Notes: generated by a model not told the origin, from the letters alone. A DNA stretch of 64,000 nt from Bacillus sp. F19 (GCA_023823795.1 CP085710.1:248001-312000), one strand, 5' to 3'; counted from the first letter of the stretch, positions 29,148-40,269 are shown. Numbers and translations: made by a program.

Positions 29148-31064
29148 TTAATCCTCCTGAAGCTGTTCCCATTCATTCATTAGATTTTCAAGTTCTTCTT
29201 GATAACCGCCGTTTTCCGTGTTGATTTCCTGTACCTTAGTATGATTTTGATAAATCTCCGGATCACATAACAGCTCTTCATTCTTCTCGATCTGCTGTTC
29301 AACGAACGAGATTCGCTCTTCTACTTCCTGCAGTCTTCTTTGTTTTTGTCTTGCCAGTTTTTTCGCTTCTTTATCTTGTTCATAGGATAGCTTATTTTGA
29401 TTTTCCTTCGGCTTCAGATCAGGGACTGCATCAAAAGCTGCAAGCTCCAGCTGTTCTGCCTTTTTAGATTGATAGTAATCATAGTCCCCCAGGTATTCAT
29501 TAACGCCGCTTGCTGAAAGTTCGTATACTTTTGTAGCAATGCGATTAATGAAATACCTGTCGTGGGATACAAATAGTATTGTGCCAGGGTAATCAATCAG
29601 GGCATTTTCCAGCACTTCTTTGCTGTCCAGATCGAGATGGTTTGTCGGCTCATCAAGGATAAGCAGATTTGCCTTTTGAAGCATTAGCTTAGCAAGAGCC
29701 AATCTTGCTTTTTGCCCGCCGCTTAAAGTAGAAACATTCTTTAAAACATCGTCACCAGAAAAAAGGAAATTGCCGAGCACAGTCCGGATTTCTTTTTCAT
29801 TCAGCATTGGATATTCATCCCACAATTCATCAAGCACACGTTTATTCGAAGTTAAATTCGCCTGCTCCTGATCGTAGTATCCAATCTTCACGCCTGATCC
29901 TATTTCGAACGCCCCTTTTAATGGAGCCATCTTATCAATGATTGTTTTTAGAAGCGTCGATTTGCCGACTCCATTTGGGCCGACAAGAGCAATGCTGTCA
30001 CCTCGTGATATGGAAAAAGAAACGTTTGAAATGATTGGGTCTGAGCCATTATAAGATACGGCAATATCCTTCGCTTTCAGCACATCGTTGCCGCTTTGCC
30101 TTTCAATATCGAACCGGAAGTGAGCTGATTTCTCGTCGCCCTGCGGCCTGTCCATCAATTCCATGCGGTCCAGTTTTTTTCTCCGGCTTTGAGCGCGTTT
30201 TGTGGTAGACGCTCTGGCCATATTTTTCTGGATGAAATCTTTTAATTTTGCCACTTCATCCTGCTGTTTTTCGTACAATTTTAATTCGCGCTCAAAGTTT
30301 TCAGCGCTTTGCTCAAGATAGCGGCTGTAGTTGCCGATGTATTTGATGCTTGTATTCCTGGAGATTTCGTAGACCTGGTTCACTACTTTATCAAGAAAAT
30401 AGCGGTCATGGGAGACGATTAAAATCGCTCCGCTGTAGCCTTGAAGATATTGCTCAAGCCAGGACAGCGTTTCAATATCCAGGTGGTTTGTCGGCTCATC
30501 CAGAACTAATAAGTCAGGACTTGTCAAAAGCAGCTTTCCAAGGGCAAGACGCGTTTTCTGGCCTCCGCTCAAACGCTGGATAGGAGATGAGACATCGAAT
30601 TCAGCAAATCCCAGACCATGAAGAACAGAACGGATATCTGCCTCATATTGATAGCCGCCTTTTTCTTTAAACTCAATTTGCAGACGGTCGTATTCTTTTA
30701 AATATTGTTCAAATTCCCGCTCTGCGGGATCAGTGTTGGCCATTTTTTGTTCAAGATCACGCATGGATTGCTCCATATCTTTTAAAAACTGAAACACAGA
30801 AACCATTTCATCCCAAATAGATAGAGCAGATTCGAGACCTGTATCCTGTGCAAGGTACCCAATCGTTACACCTTTTGGCTTGATGATCTCTCCGGATTCG
30901 TAAGAAAGCTGACCCGCAATAATTTTGAGCAGGGTTGATTTCCCGGCCCCGTTCCGTCCGACAAGGGCAATTTTATCCCGTGTTTGAACTTCAAGTTTGA
31001 TATTCGATAATATAAGATCAGCTGCAAAATATTTCGTCAGCTGGTTTATTTGTAGCAAAATCAT
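29148..31064 (-). CDS. ydiF: ABC-F family ATPase YdiF
   Basis: A 638-residue soluble protein with two ABC ATPase domains and no membrane helices. Walker A GRNGAGKST (about 37-45) and GPNGVGKST, signatures LSGGQKTRLA and LSGGQKARLA, and two DEPTNHLD Walker B boxes are visible. A linker around RAQSRRKKLDRM and a C-terminal coiled coil (about 560-638) are as in ABC-F proteins, which act on the ribosome. GAGGTGAAAATAC precedes ATG. Reads opposite to its neighbours. Whether it confers resistance cannot be told. Confidence 0.92.
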   Translation of the reverse strand: MILLQINQLTKYFAADLILSNIKLEVQTRDKIALVGRNGAGKSTLLKIIAGQLSYESGEIIKPKGVTIGYLAQDTGLESALSIWDEMVSVFQFLKDMEQSMRDLEQKMANTDPAEREFEQYLKEYDRLQIEFKEKGGYQYEADIRSVLHGLGFAEFDVSSPIQRLSGGQKTRLALGKLLLTSPDLLVLDEPTNHLDIETLSWLEQYLQGYSGAILIVSHDRYFLDKVVNQVYEISRNTSIKYIGNYSRYLEQSAENFERELKLYEKQQDEVAKLKDFIQKNMARASTTKRAQSRRKKLDRMELMDRPQGDEKSAHFRFDIERQSGNDVLKAKDIAVSYNGSDPIISNVSFSISRGDSIALVGPNGVGKSTLLKTIIDKMAPLKGAFEIGSGVKIGYYDQEQANLTSNKRVLDELWDEYPMLNEKEIRTVLGNFLFSGDDVLKNVSTLSGGQKARLALAKLMLQKANLLILDEPTNHLDLDSKEVLENALIDYPGTILFVSHDRYFINRIATKVYELSASGVNEYLGDYDYYQSKKAEQLELAAFDAVPDLKPKENQNKLSYEQDKEAKKLARQKQRRLQEVEERISFVEQQIEKNEELLCDPEIYQNHTKVQEINTENGGYQEELENLMNEWEQLQED

Positions 31065-31217
31065 GTATTTTCACCTCGGGCTATGATAATTTAAGTGTAG
31101 CTTATCGAAGAGTGAGCCGCAATGATTGTACCTTTCCGGGTGCGGACATTTGTCACGATAAGTAAAAAGACAGATTAGTAAAAATAGTGTATAGTCTAGT
31201 ATGAGGGGCGTTAAAAG

Positions 31218-31733
31218 ATGTCAAATTTTACTCATTTTAACCAGCAGGGCAGAGCCAAAATGGTTGATATATCGAATAAACATGATTCTGTGCGCACCGC
31301 TGTTGCTGTTTCAAGCGTTGTTATGAAGGAACATGTCTATGAACAAATCGTAAATCACAAGCTTCAAAAAGGGGACGTGCTGGCGGTCGCACAGGTGGCC
31401 GGCATTATGGCTGCTAAAAACACATGGAATATCATTCCAATGTGCCACCCGATTCCGCTCAAGGGAATCGATATTGAGTTTGAATGGAAAAAAGAGAACG
31501 GACTTTTCCATCTGATGATAGCCGCAGCTGTGAAAACAACAGGAAGTACAGGTGTGGAAATGGAAGCGCTAACTTCTGCTTCAGTCTGCGCCCTGACCGT
31601 GTATGATATGTGTAAAGCACTGGATAAAGGGTTAATCATCGGACCTGCCTATCTGTCTGTAAAAACAGGCGGGAAAAGCGGGGATTATACACGAGATGAA
31701 CCTGTAGCTTTGGATGTGGGGGATAGAATGTGA
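31218..31733 (+). CDS. moaC: Cyclic pyranopterin monophosphate synthase MoaC
   Basis: A 171-residue molybdenum-cofactor enzyme. Active-site motifs [15 protein letters not shown], and [20 protein letters not shown] with the conserved Asp, are intact, along with GGKSGDY at the end. GAGGGG precedes ATG by 9 nt. It overlaps rex by 4 bp (GTGA), as in B. subtilis ydiG-rex. Confidence 0.95.
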   Translation: MSNFTHFNQQGRAKMVDISNKHDSVRTAVAVSSVVMKEHVYEQIVNHKLQKGDVLAVAQVAGIMAAKNTWNIIPMCHPIPLKGIDIEFEWKKENGLFHLMIAAAVKTTGSTGVEMEALTSASVCALTVYDMCKALDKGLIIGPAYLSVKTGGKSGDYTRDEPVALDVGDRM

Positions 31734-32371
31734 ACAACATCGAACAATCGAAAATTCCGCAAGCTACTGCTAAGCGCTTGCCTTTATACTATCGTTTTTT
31801 AAAGAATCTGCATGCATCAGGCAAGCAGCGTGTCTCTTCTGCAGAGCTGAGTGATGCTGTGAAAGTGGATTCTGCCACGATCCGCAGGGATTTTTCCTAC
31901 TTTGGAGCCCTTGGGAAAAAAGGATATGGGTATAATGTTAATTATCTTCTTTCTTTTTTCAGAAAAACGCTCGATCAGGATGAGGTGACGAAGGTTACCT
32001 TAATTGGTGTCGGTAATCTCGGCACAGCCTTTTTGCATTATAATTTTACGAAGAACAATAATACGTTAATCTCACTTGCCTTTGATGTCGACGAGAAGAA
32101 GATCGGCACTGAAATTGGCGATGTTCCCATTTATAATTTAGCTGATCTTGAAGAACACCTGCCTGAGGATGTGACCGTGGCTATTTTAACGGTTCCGGCA
32201 CAGGCTGCCCAGCCCATTACGGACAGGCTGATTGCAAAAGGAATTAAAGGAATTCTTAATTTTACTCCTGCGAGATTAAATGTACCGGAGGAAATCAGAA
32301 TTCATCATATCGATTTAGCAGTAGAGCTGCAATCGCTCGTGTACTTTTTGAAGCACTATCCTAACGCTTAG
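31730..32371 (+). CDS. rex: Redox-sensing repressor Rex
   Basis: A 213-residue NADH-sensing repressor. The N-terminal winged helix ([38 protein letters not shown]) binds DNA, and the Rossmann domain ([16 protein letters not shown], about 90-105) binds NAD(H). It normally represses fermentative and respiratory genes until NADH rises. Start GTG 31730 lies within the moaC stop. Length is typical. Confidence 0.96.
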   Translation: MNNIEQSKIPQATAKRLPLYYRFLKNLHASGKQRVSSAELSDAVKVDSATIRRDFSYFGALGKKGYGYNVNYLLSFFRKTLDQDEVTKVTLIGVGNLGTAFLHYNFTKNNNTLISLAFDVDEKKIGTEIGDVPIYNLADLEEHLPEDVTVAILTVPAQAAQPITDRLIAKGIKGILNFTPARLNVPEEIRIHHIDLAVELQSLVYFLKHYPNA

Positions 32372-32388
32372 GAATTGAGGTGAATGAT

Positions 32389-32565
32389 ATGCCGAATATC
32401 GGTTTTGGAAGTTTGCTGCTGATCGTTTTTGCAGCACTATTAATCTTTGGGCCAAAGAAGCTGCCTGAGCTTGGGAAAGCAATTGGCAGCTCATTGCGTG
32501 AATTTAAGCATGCCACGAAGGGTCTAGCGGACGACGATGAAGATAAAAAGAAAGAAGAGAAGTAA
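32389..32565 (+). CDS. tatA: Twin-arginine translocase subunit TatA (TatAy-like)
   Basis: A 58-residue pore-forming subunit: short membrane helix (about 5-21), the [14 protein letters not shown] hinge with its Phe-Gly and conserved Pro, an amphipathic helix ([11 protein letters not shown]) and an acidic/lysine tail. GAGG lies 8 nt before ATG 32389; GTG 32380 is too close. It pairs with tatC next door, as TatAy-TatCy in B. subtilis. Confidence 0.93.
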   Translation: MPNIGFGSLLLIVFAALLIFGPKKLPELGKAIGSSLREFKHATKGLADDDEDKKKEEK

Positions 32566-32583
32566 GATAGGGTGAAAGCTGTC

Positions 32584-33333
32584 ATGAAACAAAACGAAAT
32601 GTCGGTTATCGATCACATTGCTGAGCTTCGGAAAAGGCTGATCATTACAGTCTTTTTCCTTTTCCTCTCTGTGATTACCGGCTTTTTATTAGCAAAGCCG
32701 ATTATCATCTATTTACAGCATACGAATGAAGCTCAGAGCTTAACGCTGAACTCATTCCGAATGACCGATCCGCTTATGGTCTATATGCAATTCGCGTTTA
32801 TCATTGCTTTTATTATTACATCCCCGATCATTCTCTATCAGCTATGGGCATTTGTAAGCCCTGGCCTCTACGAAAAGGAAAGACGGGTCACTCTAAGCTA
32901 TATTCCAATTTCAATTGGACTTTTTCTTACAGGCATAAGTTTCTCGTATTTTTTGCTCTTTCCATTTGTCGTAGATTTCATGGAGCGTATGTCCCATGAT
33001 TTAGAGATTAATCAAGTCATTGGAATCAACGAATACTTTCAGTTTTTAATTCAGCTGACGGTACCGTTTGGACTGCTGTTTCAGCTCCCGGTTGTCATTA
33101 TGTTCTTAACGAGGCTCGGCATCGTAACACCGATGTTCCTCGTGAAAATCCGAAAATATGCGTACTTCATTCTGCTTGTTATTGCAGCGTTAATTACACC
33201 GCCGGAGATTGTCTCGCATCTAATGGTTTCCGTGCCGCTGTTTATTCTGTATGAAATAAGTATTGTGGTCTCAAGGTTTGCTTACCGCAAGGCACAGCGG
33301 ACTCAGTTTGAAGAAGCAAATAAAGAAGGGTGA
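32584..33333 (+). CDS. tatC: Twin-arginine translocase subunit TatC (TatCy-like)
   Basis: A 249-residue six-helix membrane protein that recognises twin-arginine signal peptides. The N-terminal VIDHIAELRKRL with the conserved Glu, and FVSPGLYEKERR, are present. Start ATG 32584 with AGGGTGA upstream is preferred over GTG 32572. Its stop lies in the stem of a strong terminator. Confidence 0.94.
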   Translation: MKQNEMSVIDHIAELRKRLIITVFFLFLSVITGFLLAKPIIIYLQHTNEAQSLTLNSFRMTDPLMVYMQFAFIIAFIITSPIILYQLWAFVSPGLYEKERRVTLSYIPISIGLFLTGISFSYFLLFPFVVDFMERMSHDLEINQVIGINEYFQFLIQLTVPFGLLFQLPVVIMFLTRLGIVTPMFLVKIRKYAYFILLVIAALITPPEIVSHLMVSVPLFILYEISIVVSRFAYRKAQRTQFEEANKEG

Positions 33334-33362
33334 TCCTGTCTGCAGGACCACCCTTCTTTTTA
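33322..33362. terminator. Bidirectional terminator between tatC and ydiK
   Basis: AAAGAAGGGTG-TCCTG pairs with CAGGA-CACCCTTCTTT with a single mismatch; T tracts follow on both strands. The tatC stop is in the stem and the ydiK stop in the right flank. Confidence 0.9.
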
Positions 33363-33557
33363 TTTTTTCTTCGCTTTGACTTTGAAAGAGAGATTGAACA
33401 TTCTAAATGCGACTCCAAGATCAAACGTCGCGATTAGCATTAGCAGGATTGTCGGAAACGACCAGATCCCGCTTTCTGAACTGTTTACGGCGAGATAGGT
33501 AAACAGAATACCCATTGCCAAGTAAAAGATCCCCATTGAAATTGGGCTTGTTCTCAT
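33360..33557 (-). CDS. ydiK: Small membrane protein YdiK
   Basis: A 65-residue protein with two hydrophobic helices (about 8-24 and 32-52) and a basic tail ending KVKAKKK. It matches the position and size of B. subtilis YdiK. Function unknown. It starts 2 bp after the stop of ydiL, in an operon with it. Confidence 0.82.
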   Translation of the reverse strand: MRTSPISMGIFYLAMGILFTYLAVNSSESGIWSFPTILLMLIATFDLGVAFRMFNLSFKVKAKKK

Positions 33558-33559
33558 GC

Positions 33560-34291
33560 TTACATGCCTCCAAAAATAAATTGCATTTGTTCTGCCTGTT
33601 TCAGCATTTCCTCAAGCTGTTCCTGGTTCGATTGCAGAATGACAACAAACGTATTCATCGCAACATGGGCAAAAATAGGAACCAGGAGGCGCTTTGTTTT
33701 TACATATAGGAAAGCAAACACAAACCCCATTGATCCATAAAGAAGAAGATGCTGAGGTTCACCGTGAACTAGTGCGAATACAATCGAACTGATGAGTGCC
33801 GACAAAATGAAATTGAAGCGCTGATACAAAGCGCCGAATAAGATTTTTCTGAAAATAATCTCTTCTAGGATAGGACCTATGATGGAAGTAACGACTATGA
33901 GCAAAGGCGTAACCTTCAATACTTCCATGATGACTTTCGTATTTTCTGATTCACCTTCAATTCCAAATACCTGAATCTCAATATTGGCTGCAATCACTTG
34001 AACAGAAAGTGCCATAAATACGCCCCCGACAGCCCATAAGATAGATGGACCGGCGGGAGCTGCATCGCCCCTGAGTTCATTGCTTTTAAAGTGGCTGCGA
34101 AGCAGAAGCAGAATGATTACAAAGGCAGCTGCAAAGCTGAACACCGTCCAATAGCCTGATGCTGTAATCTGCGCCATGCGGAGCGATTGATCCTCTCCGA
34201 CGCCAAGCTTAAGCAGAAGAGGAATGCCGAGAATCCCTGAAAACTGCATGACTATATATGTCAAAATAATAAGCCAGTAATCTTTCTTCAA
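33560..34291 (-). CDS. ydiL: CPBP-family intramembrane metalloprotease (YdiL)
   Basis: A 243-residue membrane protein with about seven helices. The CPBP/Abi signature is complete: EExxxR (Glu143, Glu144, Arg148 in ILEEIIFRK), then HGEPQHL, and HVAMNTFVV. Such proteins cut membrane substrates or process prenylated or bacteriocin-type peptides. The upstream region faces groES, so ydiL-ydiK is divergent from groESL. Confidence 0.9.
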   Translation of the reverse strand: MKKDYWLIILTYIVMQFSGILGIPLLLKLGVGEDQSLRMAQITASGYWTVFSFAAAFVIILLLLRSHFKSNELRGDAAPAGPSILWAVGGVFMALSVQVIAANIEIQVFGIEGESENTKVIMEVLKVTPLLIVVTSIIGPILEEIIFRKILFGALYQRFNFILSALISSIVFALVHGEPQHLLLYGSMGFVFAFLYVKTKRLLVPIFAHVAMNTFVVILQSNQEQLEEMLKQAEQMQFIFGGM

Positions 34292-34474
34292 TTGAACGAC
34301 TCCTTTAACGTGCCGGATGATTTAAGTCAGTATAAGCAAAATTTCAGCTAGGCATAATTGTACCATAAATCAGGCATGATGTAGGAAGATAACGCCTATA
34401 GGGTATGCAGGAATGGCTATAAACATGTGAAATCGGCATAAGGAAAAGGATTTCAAATTTTTTTAACATATTAC

Positions 34475-34540
34475 TTGAATTTGCATGAGAGATTATATAA
34501 TATAATACTTGTGTTAGCACTCAAGACATATGAGTGCTAA
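34475..34540 (+). promoter_or_regulatory. groESL promoter and CIRCE operator (HrcA)
   Basis: The perfect CIRCE repeat TTAGCACTC-N9-GAGTGCTAA occupies 34514-34540. Upstream are TTGAAT (34475-34480) and overlapping TATAAT-like hexamers (34494-34506). HrcA binding here represses groES-groEL until heat shock. The operator is also in the 5' leader of the mRNA. Confidence 0.96.
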
Positions 34541-34586
34541 TAAAATGAAAATTTAAATTAATGAAATCTTGAGGAGGTTGTTTCAC

Positions 34587-34871
34587 TTGTTAAAGCCATT
34601 AGGTGATCGTGTCGTAATTGAGCTTGTACAATCTGAAGAAAAAACTGCTAGTGGGATCGTACTGCCGGATAGTGCCAAAGAAAAACCGCAAGAAGGTAAA
34701 GTAGTGGCAGTAGGTACTGGTCGTGTGCTTGACAACGGTGAGCGTGTTGCTCTTGAAGTTGCAGAAGGCGATCGCATCATCTTCTCAAAATACTCTGGTA
34801 CAGAAGTGAAGTATGAGGGTTCTGAATACTTAATCTTACGCGAAAGCGACATTTTAGCAGTTATCGGCTAA
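34587..34871 (+). CDS. groES: Co-chaperonin GroES
   Basis: A 94-residue Gro[14 protein letters not shown], the mobile loop [19 protein letters not shown], and the terminal SDILAVIG. Start is TTG 34587, as in B. subtilis, with GAGGAGGT 9 nt upstream. Caps the GroEL ring. First gene of the HrcA-controlled operon. Confidence 0.97.
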   Translation: MLKPLGDRVVIELVQSEEKTASGIVLPDSAKEKPQEGKVVAVGTGRVLDNGERVALEVAEGDRIIFSKYSGTEVKYEGSEYLILRESDILAVIG

Positions 34872-34916
34872 TTTATAAAATTTCCAATATCATAGAACAT
34901 CATTCTTAGGAGGTAA

Positions 34917-36551
<1,635 letters not shown>

Positions 36552-36605
36552 TTTGATCTATAAAACCCTATTATATCAAGGGTTTGAAGATTAAAAGCTC
36601 ATTTT

Positions 36606-36627
36606 AGGTGCCGGAAAGGTGCCGAAA
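36606..36627. repeat. Tandem 11-bp repeats beside the left attachment site
   Basis: AGGTGCCGGAA is followed directly by AGGTGCCGAAA. Short direct repeats next to an integrase gene end are often arm-type integrase sites; here that is inference. Confidence 0.45.
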
Positions 36628-36644
36628 CTTTTTCAAAAAGAAAA

Positions 36645-36888
36645 TTAGAGGCTTCTCATGAGGTTCCCAAACTTCTGAGAAGCTTCTTTTTTTCTACCCA
36701 TTGTAATGTGTAAATAAACTTGTGTTGTTGTCCCATCTTCTGTATGACCAAGTCGATCCAATTTGTAGTAATTCAACACCAGCTTCAGCTAAAAGTGAAA
36801 TGTGAGTGTGACGTAATGAATGTGGAGTTAAATGTTTATGAACAGAAGGGGTTTTGTTTAATAAGCTATCCATCCTGAAGATAATCAA
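36645..36888 (-). pseudogene. C-terminal fragment of a tyrosine integrase
   Basis: The minus strand reads RMDSLLNKTPSVHKHLTPHS and onward through SLRHTHISLLAEAG, the catalytic His-x-x-Arg box of phage/ICE integrases. A 2-nt loss near 36764 shifts the frame; in the other frame it continues DRLGHTEDGTTTQVYLHITM (second His and catalytic Tyr) and stops at 36645. The N-terminal two thirds are missing here. Beyond 36880 the sequence belongs to an amidase fragment. Its 3' end is 95 bp from the left attachment repeat, the usual place for an int gene. Confidence 0.85.
36646..36693. terminator. Hairpin at the integrase 3' end
   Basis: GGCTTCTCA pairs with TGAGAAGCT and is followed on the plus strand by seven T residues. 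It overlaps the last integrase codons and can also stop groESL transcripts entering the element. Confidence 0.7.
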
Positions 36889-37394
36889 TTATTTGGTGAT
36901 GACGCTAACGATACTGCGGTAAGTGTAGAACTTTGCCGCCCGGGTAATTTTAAAGAGGTATATGACCGTTATGTTTGGTATCATGTGTATCTTTGCAGAA
37001 AATTCGGTTTAGATCCACTTAAGAAAATTGTTCCTCACAGCAAGTTAGATCCTCGCAGACGTACTGATCCGGAAAGTTGGTTAAAGCCTAACGGGGTTAC
37101 TTGGTCACAGTTTATTAAAGAAGTAAAATATTATTATGATAACTGGTCTGTTAAGCCTGCAGCAAATACGACAAAAAAATGAATCTGTTCAAATAAAGAC
37201 AGGCGGTCTATCTCCTGCTATGCGTGAGGAAGTATCCGCTTATTTTAAACAAATAGGTTGGTGGGCTCAGATTCAATTTACAACTGACAAAATGAATCCT
37301 CGCGCATTATCTGGTGGCCTTAGTCCTGCTTATGAGAGCAGAGTTTGAATCATGGTTGAAGCAGCGTAAATGGTATTATGAGATTGTGAAGTAA
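36871..37394 (+). pseudogene. N-acetylmuramoyl-L-alanine amidase remnant (phage-type)
   Basis: The first frame reads EDNQLFGDDANDTAVSVELC and continues to YLCRKFGLDPLKKIVPHSKL and TWSQFI, as in Amidase_2 lysins. After a frame change near 37170 it continues with a wall-binding repeat, GGLSPAMREEVSAYFKQIGW, and after another near 37330 with MRAEFESWLKQRKWYYEIVK, ending at TAA 37392. The N-terminal catalytic part is gone, cut at the junction with the integrase fragment. Such lysins belong to prophages or conjugative elements. Confidence 0.82.
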
Positions 37395-37425
37395 TTGTCG
37401 TAATGTATGAATATCCAATAAATTT

Positions 37426-37455
37426 GGAGGAGGTTTGTCTATCTCCTCCTATATT
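37426..37455 (+). terminator. Hairpin after the amidase remnant
   Basis: GGAGGAG and CTCCTCC pair around a 10-nt loop; the tail TATATTTAATTT is only partly T-rich. Confidence 0.5.
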
Positions 37456-37626
37456 TAATTTAATTGCAAGATTTTTCTTTTTTGTGTCTAGCCGAATAAA
37501 ATTAATCAAAAATCTTGGATGATGTTGAATGTTTGCAAATTGATTTAGTAAAGAGATCGCCTGATCGTAAACTGCAAAGGAAATGCGAACAAGTAAAGTG
37601 TTAGTGCTTGAAGTACTACTTGAACG

Positions 37627-37815
37627 TCAATCGTTAATAGATTTTACATCAGTAGTATCTTCAATTTTAATTTCCTCAGAGGATTCCTGTGAGATACTCT
37701 CATTAATTACCTCACTTTGTGGAACATTAAATTCTGGCAACTGTAAATTTTCACTTCTAACCTCATTACGTTCATTGCCAAAGTCTTTTGAAAAAATAAC
37801 TCTATTTCTAGCCAT
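37627..37815 (-). CDS. Small acidic protein of unknown function
   Basis: A 62-residue protein rich in Glu, Ser and Ile (QESSEEIKIEDTTDVK) with a basic start MARNRVIFSK. No family is recognised. A strong ribosome site AAAGGGGGG lies 8 nt before ATG, and the gene overlaps the end of the preceding small gene by 8 bp, so the pair looks like a real two-gene unit. It lies in the groEL element. It might be an accessory gene of the element's lost replication or transfer module. Confidence 0.5.
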   Translation of the reverse strand: MARNRVIFSKDFGNERNEVRSENLQLPEFNVPQSEVINESISQESSEEIKIEDTTDVKSIND

Positions 37816-38002
37816 AGTAATTCCCCCCTTTCTTAGTCATTACATTTTTAACAAACTCATCTACCTGACTATTCAATTGATTCCACGAATAGACTCTTTT
37901 TATCTTCCGGAATCTTATCCATTTTCGTTTTAAGACTGTATTTTTCTGGAGCATTTGAACAAAAAGAAGTGTCGTATTCTTTGGAAGTTCTCCTTTCACC
38001 AT
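37808..38002 (-). CDS. Small basic protein of unknown function
   Basis: A 64-residue protein rich in Lys and Arg (VLKRKWIRFRKIKRVY) followed by SWNQLNSQVDEFVKNVMTKK. No family is recognised and no transmembrane segment is visible. The start is uncertain, as ATG 38002 has no clear ribosome site. Its end overlaps the next small gene, which has a strong one, suggesting coupling. Confidence 0.45.
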   Translation of the reverse strand: MVKGELPKNTTLLFVQMLQKNTVLKRKWIRFRKIKRVYSWNQLNSQVDEFVKNVMTKKGGNYYG

Positions 38003-38169
38003 ACTCTATTCAATTAAAAGGGAAATGTATGGGGAATTTACTTGATAAGAAAGCACATTTTTGACATAATATGATGATTTTGTTAAAGCCGATGTTAAAA
38101 TCCACAATATAGCCGGAATAAAAATCCCCATTTAAAATAGAACCATAGGTTTGAGAGGAGCTATGGTTC

Positions 38170-39372
38170 ATGATTACAAGAGGGGATTTTTTTATGATTA
38201 AAGATATGTACAAGCGAGGAATGTCTATTTCTGATATTGCAAGAGAACTAGAGCTAGATCGTGGAACGGTTAGGAAATACATAAACTCTTCTGTAGCTCC
38301 TTCAAAGCAAAAGCGAACAAAGACAAAAAGCAAGTTGGATTCATACAAGGAATACCTTCATCAACGGATGCTGGAAGATGGCGTTTTTAACGGTGAACGC
38401 TTATTAGATGAAATCAAACAATTGGGATATACCGGAGGGAAAACGATTTTAAAAGATTACATTAAGCCCTTTAGAGATAAGGAGAAGAAGAAGTATTCTG
38501 TACGATATGAAACTTTACCAGGTGAACAGATGCAGGTGGATTGGAAAGAGATTGGAGAAATCATTCTAAACGGAGAGCGAATAAAGCTTTCTATGTTTGT
38601 TGCAACATTAGGTTACTCCAGAATGAAATATGCGGAGTTTACAACGTCTCAAGATCAAGAACATGTCCTTCAATGTTTGATTAGCAGCTTTAAGTACTTC
38701 GGCGGAGTTCCGCAGAAAATACTGTTTGATAATATGCGAACAGTGACAGATGGACGTGAACAAGGAATCGTGAAGTGGAACGCTCGATTTGCGGAATTTG
38801 CAGCCTATTACGATTTTATTCCTAAAGCCTGCAAGCCCTATAGGGCTAAAACGAAAGGCAAAGTTGAACGAGCGATTCAATATATCACAAATAGCTTTTA
38901 TGTTGGAACTACATTCGATTCCATTGAAGATATTAATCTTCAAGTAGAACGTTGGCTTGACGGAATTGGCAATCGCAAAAAGAATGATACCACAGGTGTC
39001 CCTCCACAAGAACGCTGGTCGGAAGAAAAACTTAGTTCATTACCAAAAATCAATTATGACACGAGCTATCGCGTCTATCGTAAGACACATTTTGATAGCA
39101 CCCTATCTTATAAAGGACACAAGTGGCTACTCCCAAAGGAATTTGCATTAAAGGATATCCTGGTTAAAGAATCATTAACTGGAGTACTTCGTTTCTTTTA
39201 TCAAGGTGAAGAGATTACAGCATTTCAAACACCAGCATCAGTCATTTCATTAGCTGATCAAATAAAAAAGAAACAGAGTGCCGTGGTTGCCGCCCCGCAT
39301 TCTGTTCCCGAAGTATCCGTCAATACTCGTCCTCTCTCCGTTTATGACGATCTCTTGAGAGGTGAATCATGA
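38170..39372 (+). CDS. istA: IS21-family transposase IstA
   Basis: A 400-residue transposase. An N-terminal helix-turn-helix (MSISDIARELELDRGTVRKY, 18-37) is followed by a DDE integrase core with Asp124 (QVDWKE), Asp187 (LFDNMR) and Glu233 (KGKVERAIQY), then a basic C-terminal part (YRVYRKTHFD). All catalytic residues are present. ATG 38170 or 38194 may be the start; AGAGGGG precedes the second. It overlaps istB (ATGA). The element lies inside the groEL-associated island. Confidence 0.92.
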   Translation: MITRGDFFMIKDMYKRGMSISDIARELELDRGTVRKYINSSVAPSKQKRTKTKSKLDSYKEYLHQRMLEDGVFNGERLLDEIKQLGYTGGKTILKDYIKPFRDKEKKKYSVRYETLPGEQMQVDWKEIGEIILNGERIKLSMFVATLGYSRMKYAEFTTSQDQEHVLQCLISSFKYFGGVPQKILFDNMRTVTDGREQGIVKWNARFAEFAAYYDFIPKACKPYRAKTKGKVERAIQYITNSFYVGTTFDSIEDINLQVERWLDGIGNRKKNDTTGVPPQERWSEEKLSSLPKINYDTSYRVYRKTHFDSTLSYKGHKWLLPKEFALKDILVKESLTGVLRFFYQGEEITAFQTPASVISLADQIKKKQSAVVAAPHSVPEVSVNTRPLSVYDDLLRGES

Positions 39373-40123
39373 ACGAGAAAATGAAAGAGTATTGCCAGAA
39401 GCTGAACTTGTCCGTAATCGCTGAACAATGGTCAACGCTTTCCGATCAAGCAGCTAAAAATAATGTACCATATTCTTCGTTTCTCTTCAGCCTTTTAGAG
39501 GCAGAATTTATTGAAAGACAGCAAAGAACGACAAAACACTGATAAAACTTTCAAAACTCCCGTTCCGAAAGACGATGGATGAGTTTGACTTTACTGTTCA
39601 ACCTTCAATTGACGAACGGAGAGTAAAAGAACTGATGACATTATCATTCTTGAAGAATCATGAGAATCCTATTTTTCTAGGTCCACCGGGCATTAGGAAA
39701 ACTCACTTGGCAGTTTCTATTGGGCTGCAAGCTATATCACATGGCTACAAAACATACTTTATATCTGCACATGACTTAGTATCACAATTAAGGAAAGCTG
39801 ATCTTGATCAGCAGTTAGAAAAGAAACTGCGTTCTTTAGTAAAACCTAGTCTTCTAATCATTGATGAAATGGGTTATATGAAACTCGATCATCATAGTAC
39901 TCATTATTTATTTCAAGTCATTGCCCGACGTTATGAGAAAGGTTCTATTATCTTAACATCAAACAAGTCATTTGGAGAATGGGGAGATATTATTGGTGAT
40001 CCAATCATCGCGACCGCTATGTTAGATAGACTCTTACACCACTCAAGAATATTTAACCTAAACGGAGAAAGTTATCGTATGAAAGAAAAGAAGCTGCAGA
40101 AGGAAAAACAGAAGGGTTCGTAA
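39369..40123 (+). pseudogene. istB: Frameshifted IstB ATPase helper of IS21
   Basis: The first frame gives MNEKMKEYCQKLNLSVIAEQ and onward to ERQQRTTK, then stops at about 39542. Adding one A to the A run near 39535 restores TLIKLSKLPFRKTMDEFDF and the rest of IstB to 40123. The Walker A box reads GPPGIRKTHL where IstB proteins have Gly before Lys, so even the restored protein would have a damaged nucleotide site. LLIIDEMGY (Walker B) is intact. IstB is needed for IS21 transposition, so this copy is probably immobile. Confidence 0.85.
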
Positions 40124-40269
40124 GAACTAACCGGCCTTGACAGATTTTCTATCTAGTCTTTAGAAAAGCATATTATTTTACAGGCTTATTATCTGAGCAA
40201 TTAAAAAGTAAAAAATGACATAATGTTTTGTTTTTTAACAAAATGTGCATTTATAGCTTTTTACTTTGT

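Larger units (their letters stand above)
38053..40248 (+). mobile_element. IS21-family insertion sequence, istA intact, istB broken
   Basis: An istA-istB pair with the 4-bp overlap typical of IS21. GCACATTTT at 38053 and AAAATGTGC ending at 40248 could be the terminal inverted repeats, giving about 2.2 kb, a normal IS21 size; TGACATAAT recurs inside both ends. The exact ends and any target duplication could not be fixed. Confidence 0.7.

Noticed and set aside
39500-39560. Programmed frameshift in istB
   Set aside because: Frames differ at a short A run without stimulatory structure, IS21 istB is normally one frame, and the Walker A defect argues for decay.
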